Origin: Adhaeribacter aerolatus
GTDB taxonomy: Bacteria; Bacteroidota; Bacteroidia; Cytophagales; Hymenobacteraceae
Direction of reading: 5' to 3'
Assembly: GCF_007991635.1 (NCBI RefSeq)
Contig: NZ_BJYS01000039.1
Span: forward strand, 1-62,426
Length of the DNA stretch: 62,426 nt
Below are positions 50,303 to 59,714 of the stretch, piece by piece. The notes below the pieces were generated by a model. The model was not told the origin of the DNA and made no database searches. It was given only the letters and a program-made list of their open reading frames with translations. A program made the translations under genes and the position numbers. Each line of letters starts with the position of its first letter. Position 1 is the stretch's first letter.

Positions 50303-53086
50303 CTAATCCCTACCGTTTAAACTTTTATTTTTTACCGGCTGAATCACGAGTTTCCCCGGTTGGTTGGTAGCGGGTAAATTTATTTGCAGCAGCCCTTTAT
50401 AAGGTGAAGCGCTTGCAAGAGTTTTCCCGTTGAACAAAACCTCGTAGGTAGCTTTGGGATTCATACAAACCAGCAGCGAACGTTGGTGGGCCGGCGTGGC
50501 GGTATCGAATTCTAACGCCGCATTAAAAGAAGTTTGGTCTTGGTTAAACGACTTTTTTGTCAGCCAGATTTCCAGCCCCGTGGTAACTGTTCCGGGTTTG
50601 TAATAAGCTTCAAACCAGGATAACACCGGGGTAGATAAACCCGAGAACTGGTGCCAACCGGCTCCCCGTCCGGACTGGGCTAAGAAATGTTCGAAAGTAT
50701 AATAAGAGGCATCCGTTTCTTTTTTCCATACCTCCAGGCCTTTCCGGGCAATTTTAAAGGCCAAATCGGCCCGGCCTAAATCTAACATGGTTTTCCACAT
50801 AAACCACTGGTGCGGCATCCAAACCGAGCCATTCCAGTATCCATCTATGCGGTAGTATGGTGCAGATTGGTCTACTACGCTCATACCGGCCGGGGTCCAA
50901 AGGTGTTTGGGCGAAAACATTTTTTCGAGTAATATTGCCTGCTGGGCTGGGGTACAGATACCCGAGAACAGCGGGTAAGCGCCATCCAAACCCATATTAT
51001 AATTTAAGCCGCTCTGGGGGTGTTTAAAGAAACCCGCTGGCTTTCCTGCGCCATCGTGCACCACATAGCTAAAATAACCAGCCTCCGGGTCCCAGGAATA
51101 TCTCTGCAAGCTATTGGTAAAATCAGCTATATCTGTATCGAAAGCTTTTGCATCGTTTTTAAATCCTAAAGCCAAAGCTGCCTGCCGCAATATTTTGGCC
51201 GTCCGGAGGCAATGGGCAGTAGTAACCACCGGTGTTACCGAGCTTTCTAGTTTTTGGGCATGCACCCCAGCCTGCGGTGGATAATCGTCCCAACCGCCGG
51301 AGTTGTAAAAATAATCCCAGGTGCGGAGCAAGTTTGATTTTAGATTGCGGGTAGTGGAGCTGCCGGATTTACCCGCCAGAAAATTGTAATATTGCTTTAA
51401 TCGGGGGTAAAAATAAGCCAGAAACTCCCGCGATTGTGTTTTATTCCACAACTCCAAAAACAAATACATTTGTACTGGCACTGGCGAGCCGTGGTGAATA
51501 AAAGCCGACTGGCTGCCAACGGGCGTGGTATAGGCATTTAAATTACTAATAGCTTTCGGGATATCGATAGTGCTTAAGCCCAGGCCCACAAAGCCCGAAT
51601 CCCAGGTATACAAACTATTCCACCATTTACCGGGCGTAAAATGCCGGATATAATTTCCTTGGGTGTAAACCGGATACACTACATTGGTTAGCGTAGCGGC
51701 CTCCATCAACTGCTGACTAAAGCGAAAAGGTTCTCCGTCGGGTAATACTTTAGATTCGGCTGTTTTATTATTGACAACGCTTTCGATTTGGGTCTGCTTT
51801 TTAGCCTTAAAGCCCGCAAGCAAATTCTTAACCCGGTCCTGGCTACCGGTACAAACCAGGCCATAAGTCGTAAATTCACTATTGGCGGCCAGCTCTACGG
51901 GACGTAGAAAAACATCGGTGTAATGACCCTGGTTATTACCTATAATTCTGGCGCTTACGTGGTTATGCACCTGCTCTTTAAAGAAAATATCTAACTCGTC
52001 GTTTAGCAGTTCCCTTACCTGCGAAGGCGAGAAATCCCAGACTATGCCGTAATAATTACCTAGGTCGGGGTATTTTAATATTAATTCGGATGCAGAATTC
52101 CCTTTGGTTAGTTCAGGCTGAAATTCCTTGGGTTGCGGAATAACCTGTTGCTCCACGGCAAAACCCGGCGGCGAGAGGAAAAAACCGTTTAGTTCAACAC
52201 CATTGTCGCCTTCCGAAGTTAAGCTTAAACGATACTTTCCGGCTTTATTAACATCATAAGGTATTTTTAGCCATTCGAAATTACCGGTGCCGGTAAGTTC
52301 TACTGCCTGGTTTATGAAGCCGCTTAATTTAAATCCGACTTTTTTCTGTTCGGGTAAGCGGTAACGGAACGATAACTGTCCTTTTAATATTTGTTTGGGA
52401 ATAATTACTTCGTATTCTACTTTATCGCCCTTCTCGCGGCCAAAGTTTTGGGCAACAGCACTCCCATCAACATAATTACTGTTCCGGGCCTCGCCGCGTA
52501 GCCAACCATCATAGACCAAATCATCGGAAGGCCGGGATTTGGCAAATTCCAGTGATTGGTAATTAATAGCGTTCTGCCAGATTGCTTCGGTTGTATTTTT
52601 TACCTGCCAGGCCGGGTACACATCCGGATAACCCAAATAACCCATCAGGTGCAAGGCCAGATTTTGGGGAAGATTGGTATTATTTACGCACCTAAGTTTT
52701 ACCAACACCTGGCTGGTATCCAGCACCAAATAGGTTACATCTACAAACACCTGGTCTTTCCATTCCAGTTCGTAGCGGTAAGTCAAAGAAGTCATTTCGG
52801 GGTTTACCTGCCAGGGAAAATACCCAGACTCGAACCGGACATTAGGAATCAGAACTTTATTGCGGTAATAGCCGGGCATCACCGAAAAATCGAAGCGCAG
52901 CCCTTTTTCCAGTTGCGGAACGTGCGAGATACCAGCGTATTTTTTGGAGTATGGCCCCCAGGATGCTAGCTGCGGAATATCATGCAAATAAGTTAACTGC
53001 TTGTAATCTATTCTGGCTAGCTTTTGCCCTGATACACCACCAATAGAACATAGGAGAATCCAGATGCACCAAAAAGTTTTTCTCAT
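50303..53086 (-). CDS. GH63/MGH1-like glycoside hydrolase
   Basis: A secreted enzyme of 927 residues with a signal peptide (1-~20, ending GGVSGQ). The C-terminal ~500 residues form an (alpha/alpha)6 barrel of the mannosylglycerate-hydrolase/GH63 type: GKWWNSLYTWDSGFVGLG, SGGWDDYPPQAG, DGYWNGSVWMPHQWFM and a late Glu-rich segment (YTFEHFLAQSGRG). The N-terminal half is a beta-rich domain with a possible carbohydrate-binding sub-domain (~215-310). The target glycan is unknown, likely an alpha-linked gluco- or manno-sugar. It follows the SusC/SusD genes in the same direction. Confidence 0.83.
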   Translation of the reverse strand: MRKTFWCIWILLCSIGGVSGQKLARIDYKQLTYLHDIPQLASWGPYSKKYAGISHVPQLEKGLRFDFSVMPGYYRNKVLIPNVRFESGYFPWQVNPEMTSLTYRYELEWKDQVFVDVTYLVLDTSQVLVKLRCVNNTNLPQNLALHLMGYLGYPDVYPAWQVKNTTEAIWQNAINYQSLEFAKSRPSDDLVYDGWLRGEARNSNYVDGSAVAQNFGREKGDKVEYEVIIPKQILKGQLSFRYRLPEQKKVGFKLSGFINQAVELTGTGNFEWLKIPYDVNKAGKYRLSLTSEGDNGVELNGFFLSPPGFAVEQQVIPQPKEFQPELTKGNSASELILKYPDLGNYYGIVWDFSPSQVRELLNDELDIFFKEQVHNHVSARIIGNNQGHYTDVFLRPVELAANSEFTTYGLVCTGSQDRVKNLLAGFKAKKQTQIESVVNNKTAESKVLPDGEPFRFSQQLMEAATLTNVVYPVYTQGNYIRHFTPGKWWNSLYTWDSGFVGLGLSTIDIPKAISNLNAYTTPVGSQSAFIHHGSPVPVQMYLFLELWNKTQSREFLAYFYPRLKQYYNFLAGKSGSSTTRNLKSNLLRTWDYFYNSGGWDDYPPQAGVHAQKLESSVTPVVTTAHCLRTAKILRQAALALGFKNDAKAFDTDIADFTNSLQRYSWDPEAGYFSYVVHDGAGKPAGFFKHPQSGLNYNMGLDGAYPLFSGICTPAQQAILLEKMFSPKHLWTPAGMSVVDQSAPYYRIDGYWNGSVWMPHQWFMWKTMLDLGRADLAFKIARKGLEVWKKETDASYYTFEHFLAQSGRGAGWHQFSGLSTPVLSWFEAYYKPGTVTTGLEIWLTKKSFNQDQTSFNAALEFDTATPAHQRSLLVCMNPKATYEVLFNGKTLASASPYKGLLQINLPATNQPGKLVIQPVKNKSLNGRD

Positions 53087-53415
53087 GAAATTTAATTAAT
53101 AAATTCTTTTAACGGCGACTTTGTTAAAATTTAATAAAACCGCAAATATTCCATTTTGCCCAATAAAGAACTCCCTGGACTGAATGGAGTTTCTGCCCAA
53201 GGAGTTAACCTTTAATATTTAAGAGAATGCAAATTGATCTTTCGAAAATAGCACCAGTTGTTTAAATTCCCCTTATAACGCTTTTATAGAGGAGTTCTGA
53301 AGTTGCTTGCTCAAATCAAACTAACATAAAAGGCAGCGGGTTCTGCATAACCAAGTTACTTCTAAGCTATTGAAACTTATAAAAATTATAAACAGAACCC
53401 GCAACCCAAATCTTA
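53087..53415. other. Structured gap between susD-like and glycosidase genes
   Basis: No gene. GCGGGTTCTG (53336-53345) and CAGAACCCGC (53393-53402) form a perfect 10-bp inverted repeat around a 47-base AT-rich loop, just after the susD-like stop on the minus strand. Nearby, AACTCC/GGAGTT elements (around 53168-53205) give a second, weaker fold. Possible roles: partial terminator or mRNA-stability element that makes the SusD and glycosidase outputs unequal (inference). Confidence 0.45.
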
Positions 53416-54870
53416 TTAATTATATCCCGGGTTCTGTTGTATTTTGTCTCTATTAATATCAATCTGGCTTTGCGGAATTGGGAAAACCAAATCGGTTTCG
53501 CTAACGGTTTTAACCAGCCGGAACTGGTCTTTTTTGCTGTTCATAACCGGTATGGCCCGCCCGGTGCGCACCAAATCGAACCAGCGGTGACTTTCAAAGG
53601 CAAACTCTACCCGGCGCTCCTGTTCCATCGCCAAACGGAATGCTTCCTGGTTGGGCACTTCTACGGAAGTTAAACCCTTCAAACCAGCCCGGGTCCGGAC
53701 CTGGTTCAGGTAAGTAAAGGCATTACCGGTGGGCTGGTAGCCTAATTCATTCAGCGCTTCGGCATACATCAAAATTACATCGGCGTACCGGATTATAGGA
53801 ATATTGTTATCATTATCGCCCGAAGTAGCCGGTACATCGCGGTATTTCCGAATGAAATTATAAGGGATGGTGGCTCCGCTGGCATTTACGTAAGAAGTTG
53901 CCAACGAAAAGTTCTTGCGCTTATCGTTTGGTTCATAGCTGTTTATGAGATCCAAAGTAGGTTGGTTGTTACCGCCGCCGCCAAAGGGAATTACCGCATT
54001 ACCGGAGTTTTCCGGGGCAAACGCATTCGGCCAGGGACTTCCTTCGCCAACCCCACCGGACCGGAACTGAATATCAAAAATATTCTCGCGGTGATTCTCA
54101 TTGTTCGAATCAAATACATCGGCATACTCCGGCAAAAGGCCGTAAACCCCTAAATCTATTACTTCTTTAAGTTTATTAGCTGCCCCCTGGAAGTTACGCT
54201 GGGTTAAGTAAACTTTTCCGAGTAATGCTTTCGTCGCGCCTTTAGTAGCCCGCCCAATATCGGTGCCCGTATAAGTTACCGGCAGAACAGCTTCGGCTTC
54301 CGTCAGGTCTTTTTCTATCTGGGCGTAAACTTCTGCTTTGGGGTTCCGGCCATATTCGTAACCGGCATCCGGGTCAGTAATTTCTTTCAGCACCAAGGGA
54401 ATATCGCCGTAAGTACGCACCAGCTCAAAATATACCAATGCCCGGATAAATTTCACTTCGGCGGTATACCGGTTTTTCAGGTTTTCATCCATCGTAATGC
54501 CACCAATTCTATCCAGAATAGCATTGCAACGGGAAATGGAACGGTAGCCATTATTCCAACGGTCGTTTATAAAAGGATTAGTTGTCCGGATATAAAAACG
54601 GTCAAATTCGTCCTGGTCGGTAACCGAGCCGGAGGCTACCGGTACCGTATTATCGGACCGCACCTCGCCAAAAACATAATTGTTGGTAGAGATTCCGCCC
54701 GCCTGTAACGAAGCATAAGCGCCTGTAACCGCATTCTTAATATCGTCGGCATTTTTATAAAAATTACCCGTAGTGGCCGATGAAATTGGCTGTAAGTCCA
54801 GAAACTTATCCTGGCACGCGCTTAGTAAAGTGCCGGCCAGGAGGATGGTATAAATATTTTTAATTTTCAT
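53416..54870 (-). CDS. SusD/RagB family nutrient-uptake lipoprotein
   Basis: The outer-membrane lid lipoprotein of a SusCD importer. The start at the Met at 54870 (484 aa) is right because the lipobox LLSAC then puts the acylated Cys at residue 19; the longer frame would add 17 residues before the signal peptide and overlap susC. The helical TPR-like frame is typical: SRCNAILDRIGGITMDE, VKFIRALVYFELVRTYGDIPLVL, KALLGKVYLTQRNFQGAA, and C-terminal EQERRVEFAFESHRWFDLVR. Sits 40 bases after the SusC-type gene. Confidence 0.95.
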   Translation of the reverse strand: MKIKNIYTILLAGTLLSACQDKFLDLQPISSATTGNFYKNADDIKNAVTGAYASLQAGGISTNNYVFGEVRSDNTVPVASGSVTDQDEFDRFYIRTTNPFINDRWNNGYRSISRCNAILDRIGGITMDENLKNRYTAEVKFIRALVYFELVRTYGDIPLVLKEITDPDAGYEYGRNPKAEVYAQIEKDLTEAEAVLPVTYTGTDIGRATKGATKALLGKVYLTQRNFQGAANKLKEVIDLGVYGLLPEYADVFDSNNENHRENIFDIQFRSGGVGEGSPWPNAFAPENSGNAVIPFGGGGNNQPTLDLINSYEPNDKRKNFSLATSYVNASGATIPYNFIRKYRDVPATSGDNDNNIPIIRYADVILMYAEALNELGYQPTGNAFTYLNQVRTRAGLKGLTSVEVPNQEAFRLAMEQERRVEFAFESHRWFDLVRTGRAIPVMNSKKDQFRLVKTVSETDLVFPIPQSQIDINRDKIQQNPGYN

Positions 54871-54910
54871 GTTGTTTAATATTTTAAATATTAATGTTAT
54901 ATCCACTTTC

Positions 54911-57900
54911 TTAAAAGCCAAGGTTTACACCTATGGTAAAGGTTCTTGGTAGTGGATAGGCGCCATAATCTACCCCGGCGGTCAGCGCTCCCTCGTAGTT
55001 GCTTACTTCTGGGTTATAGTTTAAATAGTCGGTCCAGGTGTGTAAATTTTGAGCCGATACGTAAATACGGGCTTGTTGCAAACGGGCTTTTTCGATGAAG
55101 GCTTTTGGCAATTGGTAACCCAGGCTAATATTCTGAATGCGCAGGTAAGAGGCATCTTCTACCCAGCGGGAAGATACAGCGTTGTTGTTGCCGGTAGGGC
55201 GGCCATTCGCCCGCGGGGTTCTGCCATCGCCCGGGTTTTCCGGCGACTGCCAACGGTTTAATACCGTAGTTAACTGATTTTGGGCGCCTTCTAAGTTCTC
55301 GATAAACCGGCGGCTCAGGTTTAATATTTCGCCGCCTTGTACGCCTTGTAAAGAAATATTCAGGTCAATTCCTTTAAAGGCAAAGGTGTTGGTAAATCCG
55401 TAAATAAAGTCAGGTTGATTATTGCCAATGATGGTGCGGTCGTCGGCGGTAATTTTACCATCGTCGTTCACATCTTCGTACTTTACATCGCCGGGGCGGG
55501 AGGTAGGATCGTGCGGATGGTTATTCAGGTCTTCCTGGTTTTGAAAAATGCCGATTTGTTTATAGCCGTAAAAGCTACCGATGGGTGCGCCAATCTGGGT
55601 AATATTGGTTTCGCCTACGCCGCTTCCGCTTTTAATGGGGTCGCCGGTAGGCCCAAGAGCCAAAACTTTATTCCGGTTTAAAGATAAATTTAAATTGGTA
55701 TCCCAGGTAAAGTTGCCGGTCAGGTTATGCGTATTTAGAGCGAACTCCCAACCTTTGTTTTCCATTTTACCTATATTTTTTACCGCCGTACTAAAACCGG
55801 TAATAGTAGGCACATTTACCGACAGCAATAAATCTTTGGTTATGCGGTTGTAGTAATCGGCGCTTAAATAAATGCGATCGTTAAAAAAGCCTAAATCAAT
55901 ACCGGCATCTAATTGCTGACTTTTTTCCCAGCCTAAGCGATTATTGCCCAGCGAAGTGGGAGCTAAGCCCGTGGCCAGATTGCCGTTGAAGCTGTAATTA
56001 TCGCTGCCGACAGAAGCAACGTAGGGGTAATAATTACTAAAAGCATTATTACCGGCCAGGCCATAGCTTAACCGCAGCTTTGTTTCGGATAAGAAAGTTA
56101 TTCCATCCATAAACGATTCTTCGGATAGGCGCCACCCAATAGAGCCAGCCGGGAAGGTTCCCCAACGGTTTTCCGGCCCGAAAACGGAGGAGCCATCTTG
56201 CCGGATGGAAGCATTTAATAAATATTTACCTTTATAGTTATAGCCTACCCGGCCGAAGTAAGAAGTGGTGGCATTTTCCACTTCCGAAGAGTTAACCGAA
56301 GTAGGTAATCCGGCTGCATTTAAGGTTTGCACAATATCGTTGGCAAAGGTGGTGCCGGCCGCATTGCTCGTTTGGAATTGATATTTATAAACTTCCATTC
56401 CCACCAGCACATCCAGGTTATGCACTTCGTTAAAGGCCTTATTATAATTCAACGTTTGGTTAAACACCCAGCTAATTCCCTGGTCCGAATAGGCGGTAGC
56501 CGCCGCCGCATTAGGGGGCAACAACTGGTTTAAGGGCATACGGGAGGTCCGGTAGGTATTACGGCGGTTGCTGCCCACATTCACATTGCCCGATACGCGG
56601 TACTTCAGCTCGTTTAGAAACTGGTACTCGGCATAAGCATTGGCCAGCACATTCGTTGATAAAAATTCGCTGTTATATTCTGTTATATTGGCAACCGGGT
56701 TGGTAACGCCGGGCCAATTGTAAGGGGCAGCGAGTGCCGTTTGCGAAGAGTAAGTAGTACCGTCGGCGGCATAGATGGGGGCCATGGGCACAGCCGCCAG
56801 GGCAGCATTAATAATACCATTATTCGCCCAGTGGCCATCGGTATTTACTTCCTGCGTTATTTTATAGGAGGGGTTCAGGTTTAAACCTATTTTAAATTTA
56901 GAAGTTACATTTACATCTACGTTGGCCCGCAAGGTATACCGGTCTAAAGACGATTTTTCGATAACACCATCTTGTTTTAAATAACCGCCGCTCACCGCGT
57001 ACTGTACCTTTTCGGTACCGCCCGAAGCCGCCAGCTGGTAATTGCTCATGGACGCTCGCCGGAAAATTAAGTCCTGGTAATCGTAGCTGGACAAGGCGGC
57101 TATTCTGGCGGGGTCGTCAAAATTAAGCCAGTCAAATACCTCGCCTCTGGGATACCTATAACGCAGGTAATCGCTCGGGCGAACATTGTTGGGGTCGGAG
57201 GCCCGGGCACCCGCCACATTGTCTAAATAACCGTTGTTAGCAGCTTCTTTGGCAAAATCGGCAAACTGCTCGGAGTTTAGTAAATCCAAGGTTTTAGATA
57301 CTTCCTGGAAGCCGGTAAACACATCCAGGTTTACATTATTGCGGCCGGCTCTGCCTCTTTTGGTGGTTACAATAACCACCCCGTTGGCTCCCCGCGAACC
57401 ATAAATAGCAGTAGAAGAAGCATCTTTTAAAACATCAATGCTTTCAATTTCATTGCTGTTTAATAAACTGAACACATTAGGGCTTACAATATTGCCATCT
57501 ACCACAATTAAAGGGTTGTTACCGGCACTGATAGAACCAAAGCCCCTTACCTTAATGGCCGGCGTGCTACCCGGCGAACCACTGTTTTGTTGGATAACTA
57601 CCCCGGGTACTTTCCCCTGAATGGCAGTAGCCACATTAGATACCGGCATATCGCGCACTTCTTTTAAAGGTACTGAGGCAATGGCGGCTGTTACATCCTG
57701 GCGCTTCTGGGTGCCATAACCTACCACCACCACCTCATCCAAAGCTTTCGCATCGGGCTGTAAATTAACGTTAACCGTAGTGCGGTTATTAACCGGAACC
57801 TCTTGTGTTTGGTAACCAACAAATGAAACGACCAGTACGGCATTGGCGCCGGCTACATTTAAGGAAAAATTGCCCGTGGCATCAGTGGCGGTTCCGTTAT

Positions 57901-58288
57901 TAGTACCTTTTTCCAGAACTGTTACACCGGGTAATCCTTCTCCCGTTTCCCCTGTAACCCTGCCGGTGATTGTAACTGTAGGATTAGCCATTATTTCAAA
58001 TGTGCTGTTACCTACAGTTTTTTCCGCTTTAAATGCCCAGGCATTATCCGACGCAGCCTTTTCTGAAATGATTTTTGTGGTCTGGCCCGTAGCCTGATTG
58101 TTAATTTGTTCTGCGCCCCGGGTGTTCTTTTGCGCCAGAGCAAATCCGGAAGCCGCCGTGGGTTTTATTTTTTTTTCAGGCCAATCGTTACCAGAAGCTA
58201 AACTGGTAAAGGATAAAAGCAGGAATACCAAACCTACTGGTAAACTTTTGCCTGCCTGAGAAAACAGACCTGTAAAGTACGTATTCAT
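54911..58288 (-). CDS. SusC/RagA family TonB-dependent outer-membrane transporter
   Basis: The energised barrel of a glycan or peptide importer. 1125 residues: signal peptide (1-~32), an unusual charged linker (33-108), a carboxypeptidase-regulatory-like domain (~109-195; TITGRVTGETGEGLPGVTVL), the TonB box region (EVVVVGYGTQKRQD), a plug (~200-330; VRGFGSISAGNNPLIVVDG), and a ~22-strand barrel ending in a Phe (IGVNLGF). The N-terminal extension before the regulatory domain carries no clear STN domain, so an anti-sigma interaction is not indicated. Start of the operon. Confidence 0.95.
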   Translation of the reverse strand: MNTYFTGLFSQAGKSLPVGLVFLLLSFTSLASGNDWPEKKIKPTAASGFALAQKNTRGAEQINNQATGQTTKIISEKAASDNAWAFKAEKTVGNSTFEIMANPTVTITGRVTGETGEGLPGVTVLEKGTNNGTATDATGNFSLNVAGANAVLVVSFVGYQTQEVPVNNRTTVNVNLQPDAKALDEVVVVGYGTQKRQDVTAAIASVPLKEVRDMPVSNVATAIQGKVPGVVIQQNSGSPGSTPAIKVRGFGSISAGNNPLIVVDGNIVSPNVFSLLNSNEIESIDVLKDASSTAIYGSRGANGVVIVTTKRGRAGRNNVNLDVFTGFQEVSKTLDLLNSEQFADFAKEAANNGYLDNVAGARASDPNNVRPSDYLRYRYPRGEVFDWLNFDDPARIAALSSYDYQDLIFRRASMSNYQLAASGGTEKVQYAVSGGYLKQDGVIEKSSLDRYTLRANVDVNVTSKFKIGLNLNPSYKITQEVNTDGHWANNGIINAALAAVPMAPIYAADGTTYSSQTALAAPYNWPGVTNPVANITEYNSEFLSTNVLANAYAEYQFLNELKYRVSGNVNVGSNRRNTYRTSRMPLNQLLPPNAAAATAYSDQGISWVFNQTLNYNKAFNEVHNLDVLVGMEVYKYQFQTSNAAGTTFANDIVQTLNAAGLPTSVNSSEVENATTSYFGRVGYNYKGKYLLNASIRQDGSSVFGPENRWGTFPAGSIGWRLSEESFMDGITFLSETKLRLSYGLAGNNAFSNYYPYVASVGSDNYSFNGNLATGLAPTSLGNNRLGWEKSQQLDAGIDLGFFNDRIYLSADYYNRITKDLLLSVNVPTITGFSTAVKNIGKMENKGWEFALNTHNLTGNFTWDTNLNLSLNRNKVLALGPTGDPIKSGSGVGETNITQIGAPIGSFYGYKQIGIFQNQEDLNNHPHDPTSRPGDVKYEDVNDDGKITADDRTIIGNNQPDFIYGFTNTFAFKGIDLNISLQGVQGGEILNLSRRFIENLEGAQNQLTTVLNRWQSPENPGDGRTPRANGRPTGNNNAVSSRWVEDASYLRIQNISLGYQLPKAFIEKARLQQARIYVSAQNLHTWTDYLNYNPEVSNYEGALTAGVDYGAYPLPRTFTIGVNLGF

Positions 58289-59054
58289 AAATTTTATTTA
58301 ATGATGGATTATAAAAAGAGTATATTAGAGATGGATGCACTATTTAGTAAAGTGCAGCAGCGGTTTGTTTTTTTTAATCAGAAACAATGGTAATTAAATA
58401 GGCTGATTTAAGGCGGGGTAGCTTTTTTCATAGTTTGGTAGTTGTAATTATTATCTAAATAGAACTTAGGATTATTTAGTATGAATTTTACAAGTGAAAT
58501 TTGGGTTAAAGTAACTTCTTTTAAAAACCATTTACAATCAGGTTTAGCCATAAAAACTCAGTGCGTTTTTAGATGACGAAAAAAATGGAGGCCTAATTTT
58601 CTTAAATTATTATTTTCTTAAGTTGCTTATCCGCTTACAATTATAGATGAATAGGTGCGTATCAGCAAACCACATGCACTGGGCTATACTTCAACTAGGG
58701 TCACTGACCAAACCAGAATTATCGTTTATGCACTTGGTTGGCATCTGATGTATAATAGCGTTTACGGTAAAATTATTACTTAGCAACGTGCCGGCGAAAG
58801 AAATTTTTGGGTTAGCTGGTTAATTATTTCTCTAATGCTTGCCCGGCGCATTACAAGTTGTAGCGTGTTACCTTATAGGCTACAAAGCCATTCTGTTTTG
58901 CCTGTAATGTTTATTTAATTACCGGGAATTTGCATAGAATTTAGCATGGCTAATCAATAGCATTACCTTACGCACTATTGGTATTTTTATGTAAATTTTA
59001 GGTTAATATTTTATTTAAATTACTTATTATTAGTTGCTTATAAAACATAATCCA
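58289..59054. other. Long gap without a recognisable gene
   Basis: 766 bases, AT-rich, divergent between the SusC-type gene and the DUF5362 gene. No frame looks protein-like, no strong hairpin, and no exact TAnnTTTG near either start. Contents could be promoters, an untranslated RNA or a decayed gene; nothing decides between them. Confidence 0.4.
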
Positions 59055-59531
59055 ATGGAATCTGAAAATCAATATTCATCCAATACGCCTGGTTTGGCGA
59101 TAACCAGCGAAATAAAAAGTAACTTACTCGCAACAGCCCAATGGGGTAGAATTTTGGCAATTACCGGCTTTATTCTTCTCGGCCTGATGGTAATAGGCGC
59201 ATTTACTATCGGTAAGGTTATGACTACCATGATGGGCAACATGGTAGACGCCGATGAATCAGCACCGTTTAACTATAGCCGGATGGGCTTTATTCCAACC
59301 ATTTACCTCCTTTTGTTTGCCATCTTGTATTTTTTTCCAACTTTATATCTATACCAATTCTCGTCCCGGATTAAAACGGCTATTTACCACAATCAAGAAT
59401 TAGATTTAGCATTTGCCTTCTCCCGTTTAAAATCTTTCTTCAAGTTCTGGGGAATTCTTTTTATCATTATTTTAGGATTTAACGCTTTTGGTTTAATTGG
59501 TATGCTGATTGGCTTTATGGTAGCGCATTAA
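59055..59531 (+). CDS. DUF5362 family membrane protein
   Basis: An inner-membrane protein of 158 residues. The start is set at the Met at 59055 (MESENQYSSNTP), since the seven preceding codons show no conserved character. Three hydrophobic helices are clear: about 33-55, 80-105 and 132-155, with a Met-rich stretch after the first (MTTMMGNMV). FSRLKSFFKFWGILFIIIL is typical of DUF5362. Function unknown. It stands alone upstream of clpB. Confidence 0.75.
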   Translation: MESENQYSSNTPGLAITSEIKSNLLATAQWGRILAITGFILLGLMVIGAFTIGKVMTTMMGNMVDADESAPFNYSRMGFIPTIYLLLFAILYFFPTLYLYQFSSRIKTAIYHNQELDLAFAFSRLKSFFKFWGILFIIILGFNAFGLIGMLIGFMVAH

Positions 59532-59714
59532 GTTATTCTTTGGAGTTTGGCATTATTCTACTGTTTTGCTGGATTTAACCAGACAAAAAGTCTTAAATTT
59601 ATTAAATAGCTAGTTCTAAATACGCCATTATTTCCGATTTACAACCTAAATTATCCTTGGTCAGTATTTTGATAGTAGGTGGATAATAGATAGGAAAAGG
59701 AAAATAATAAGGCT

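Noticed and set aside
59532-59714. CIRCE or sigma-32-like heat-shock site ahead of clpB
   Set aside because: No TTAGCACTC-type inverted repeat is present; a TATTTTG near 59663 has wrong internal spacing for the -7 consensus.
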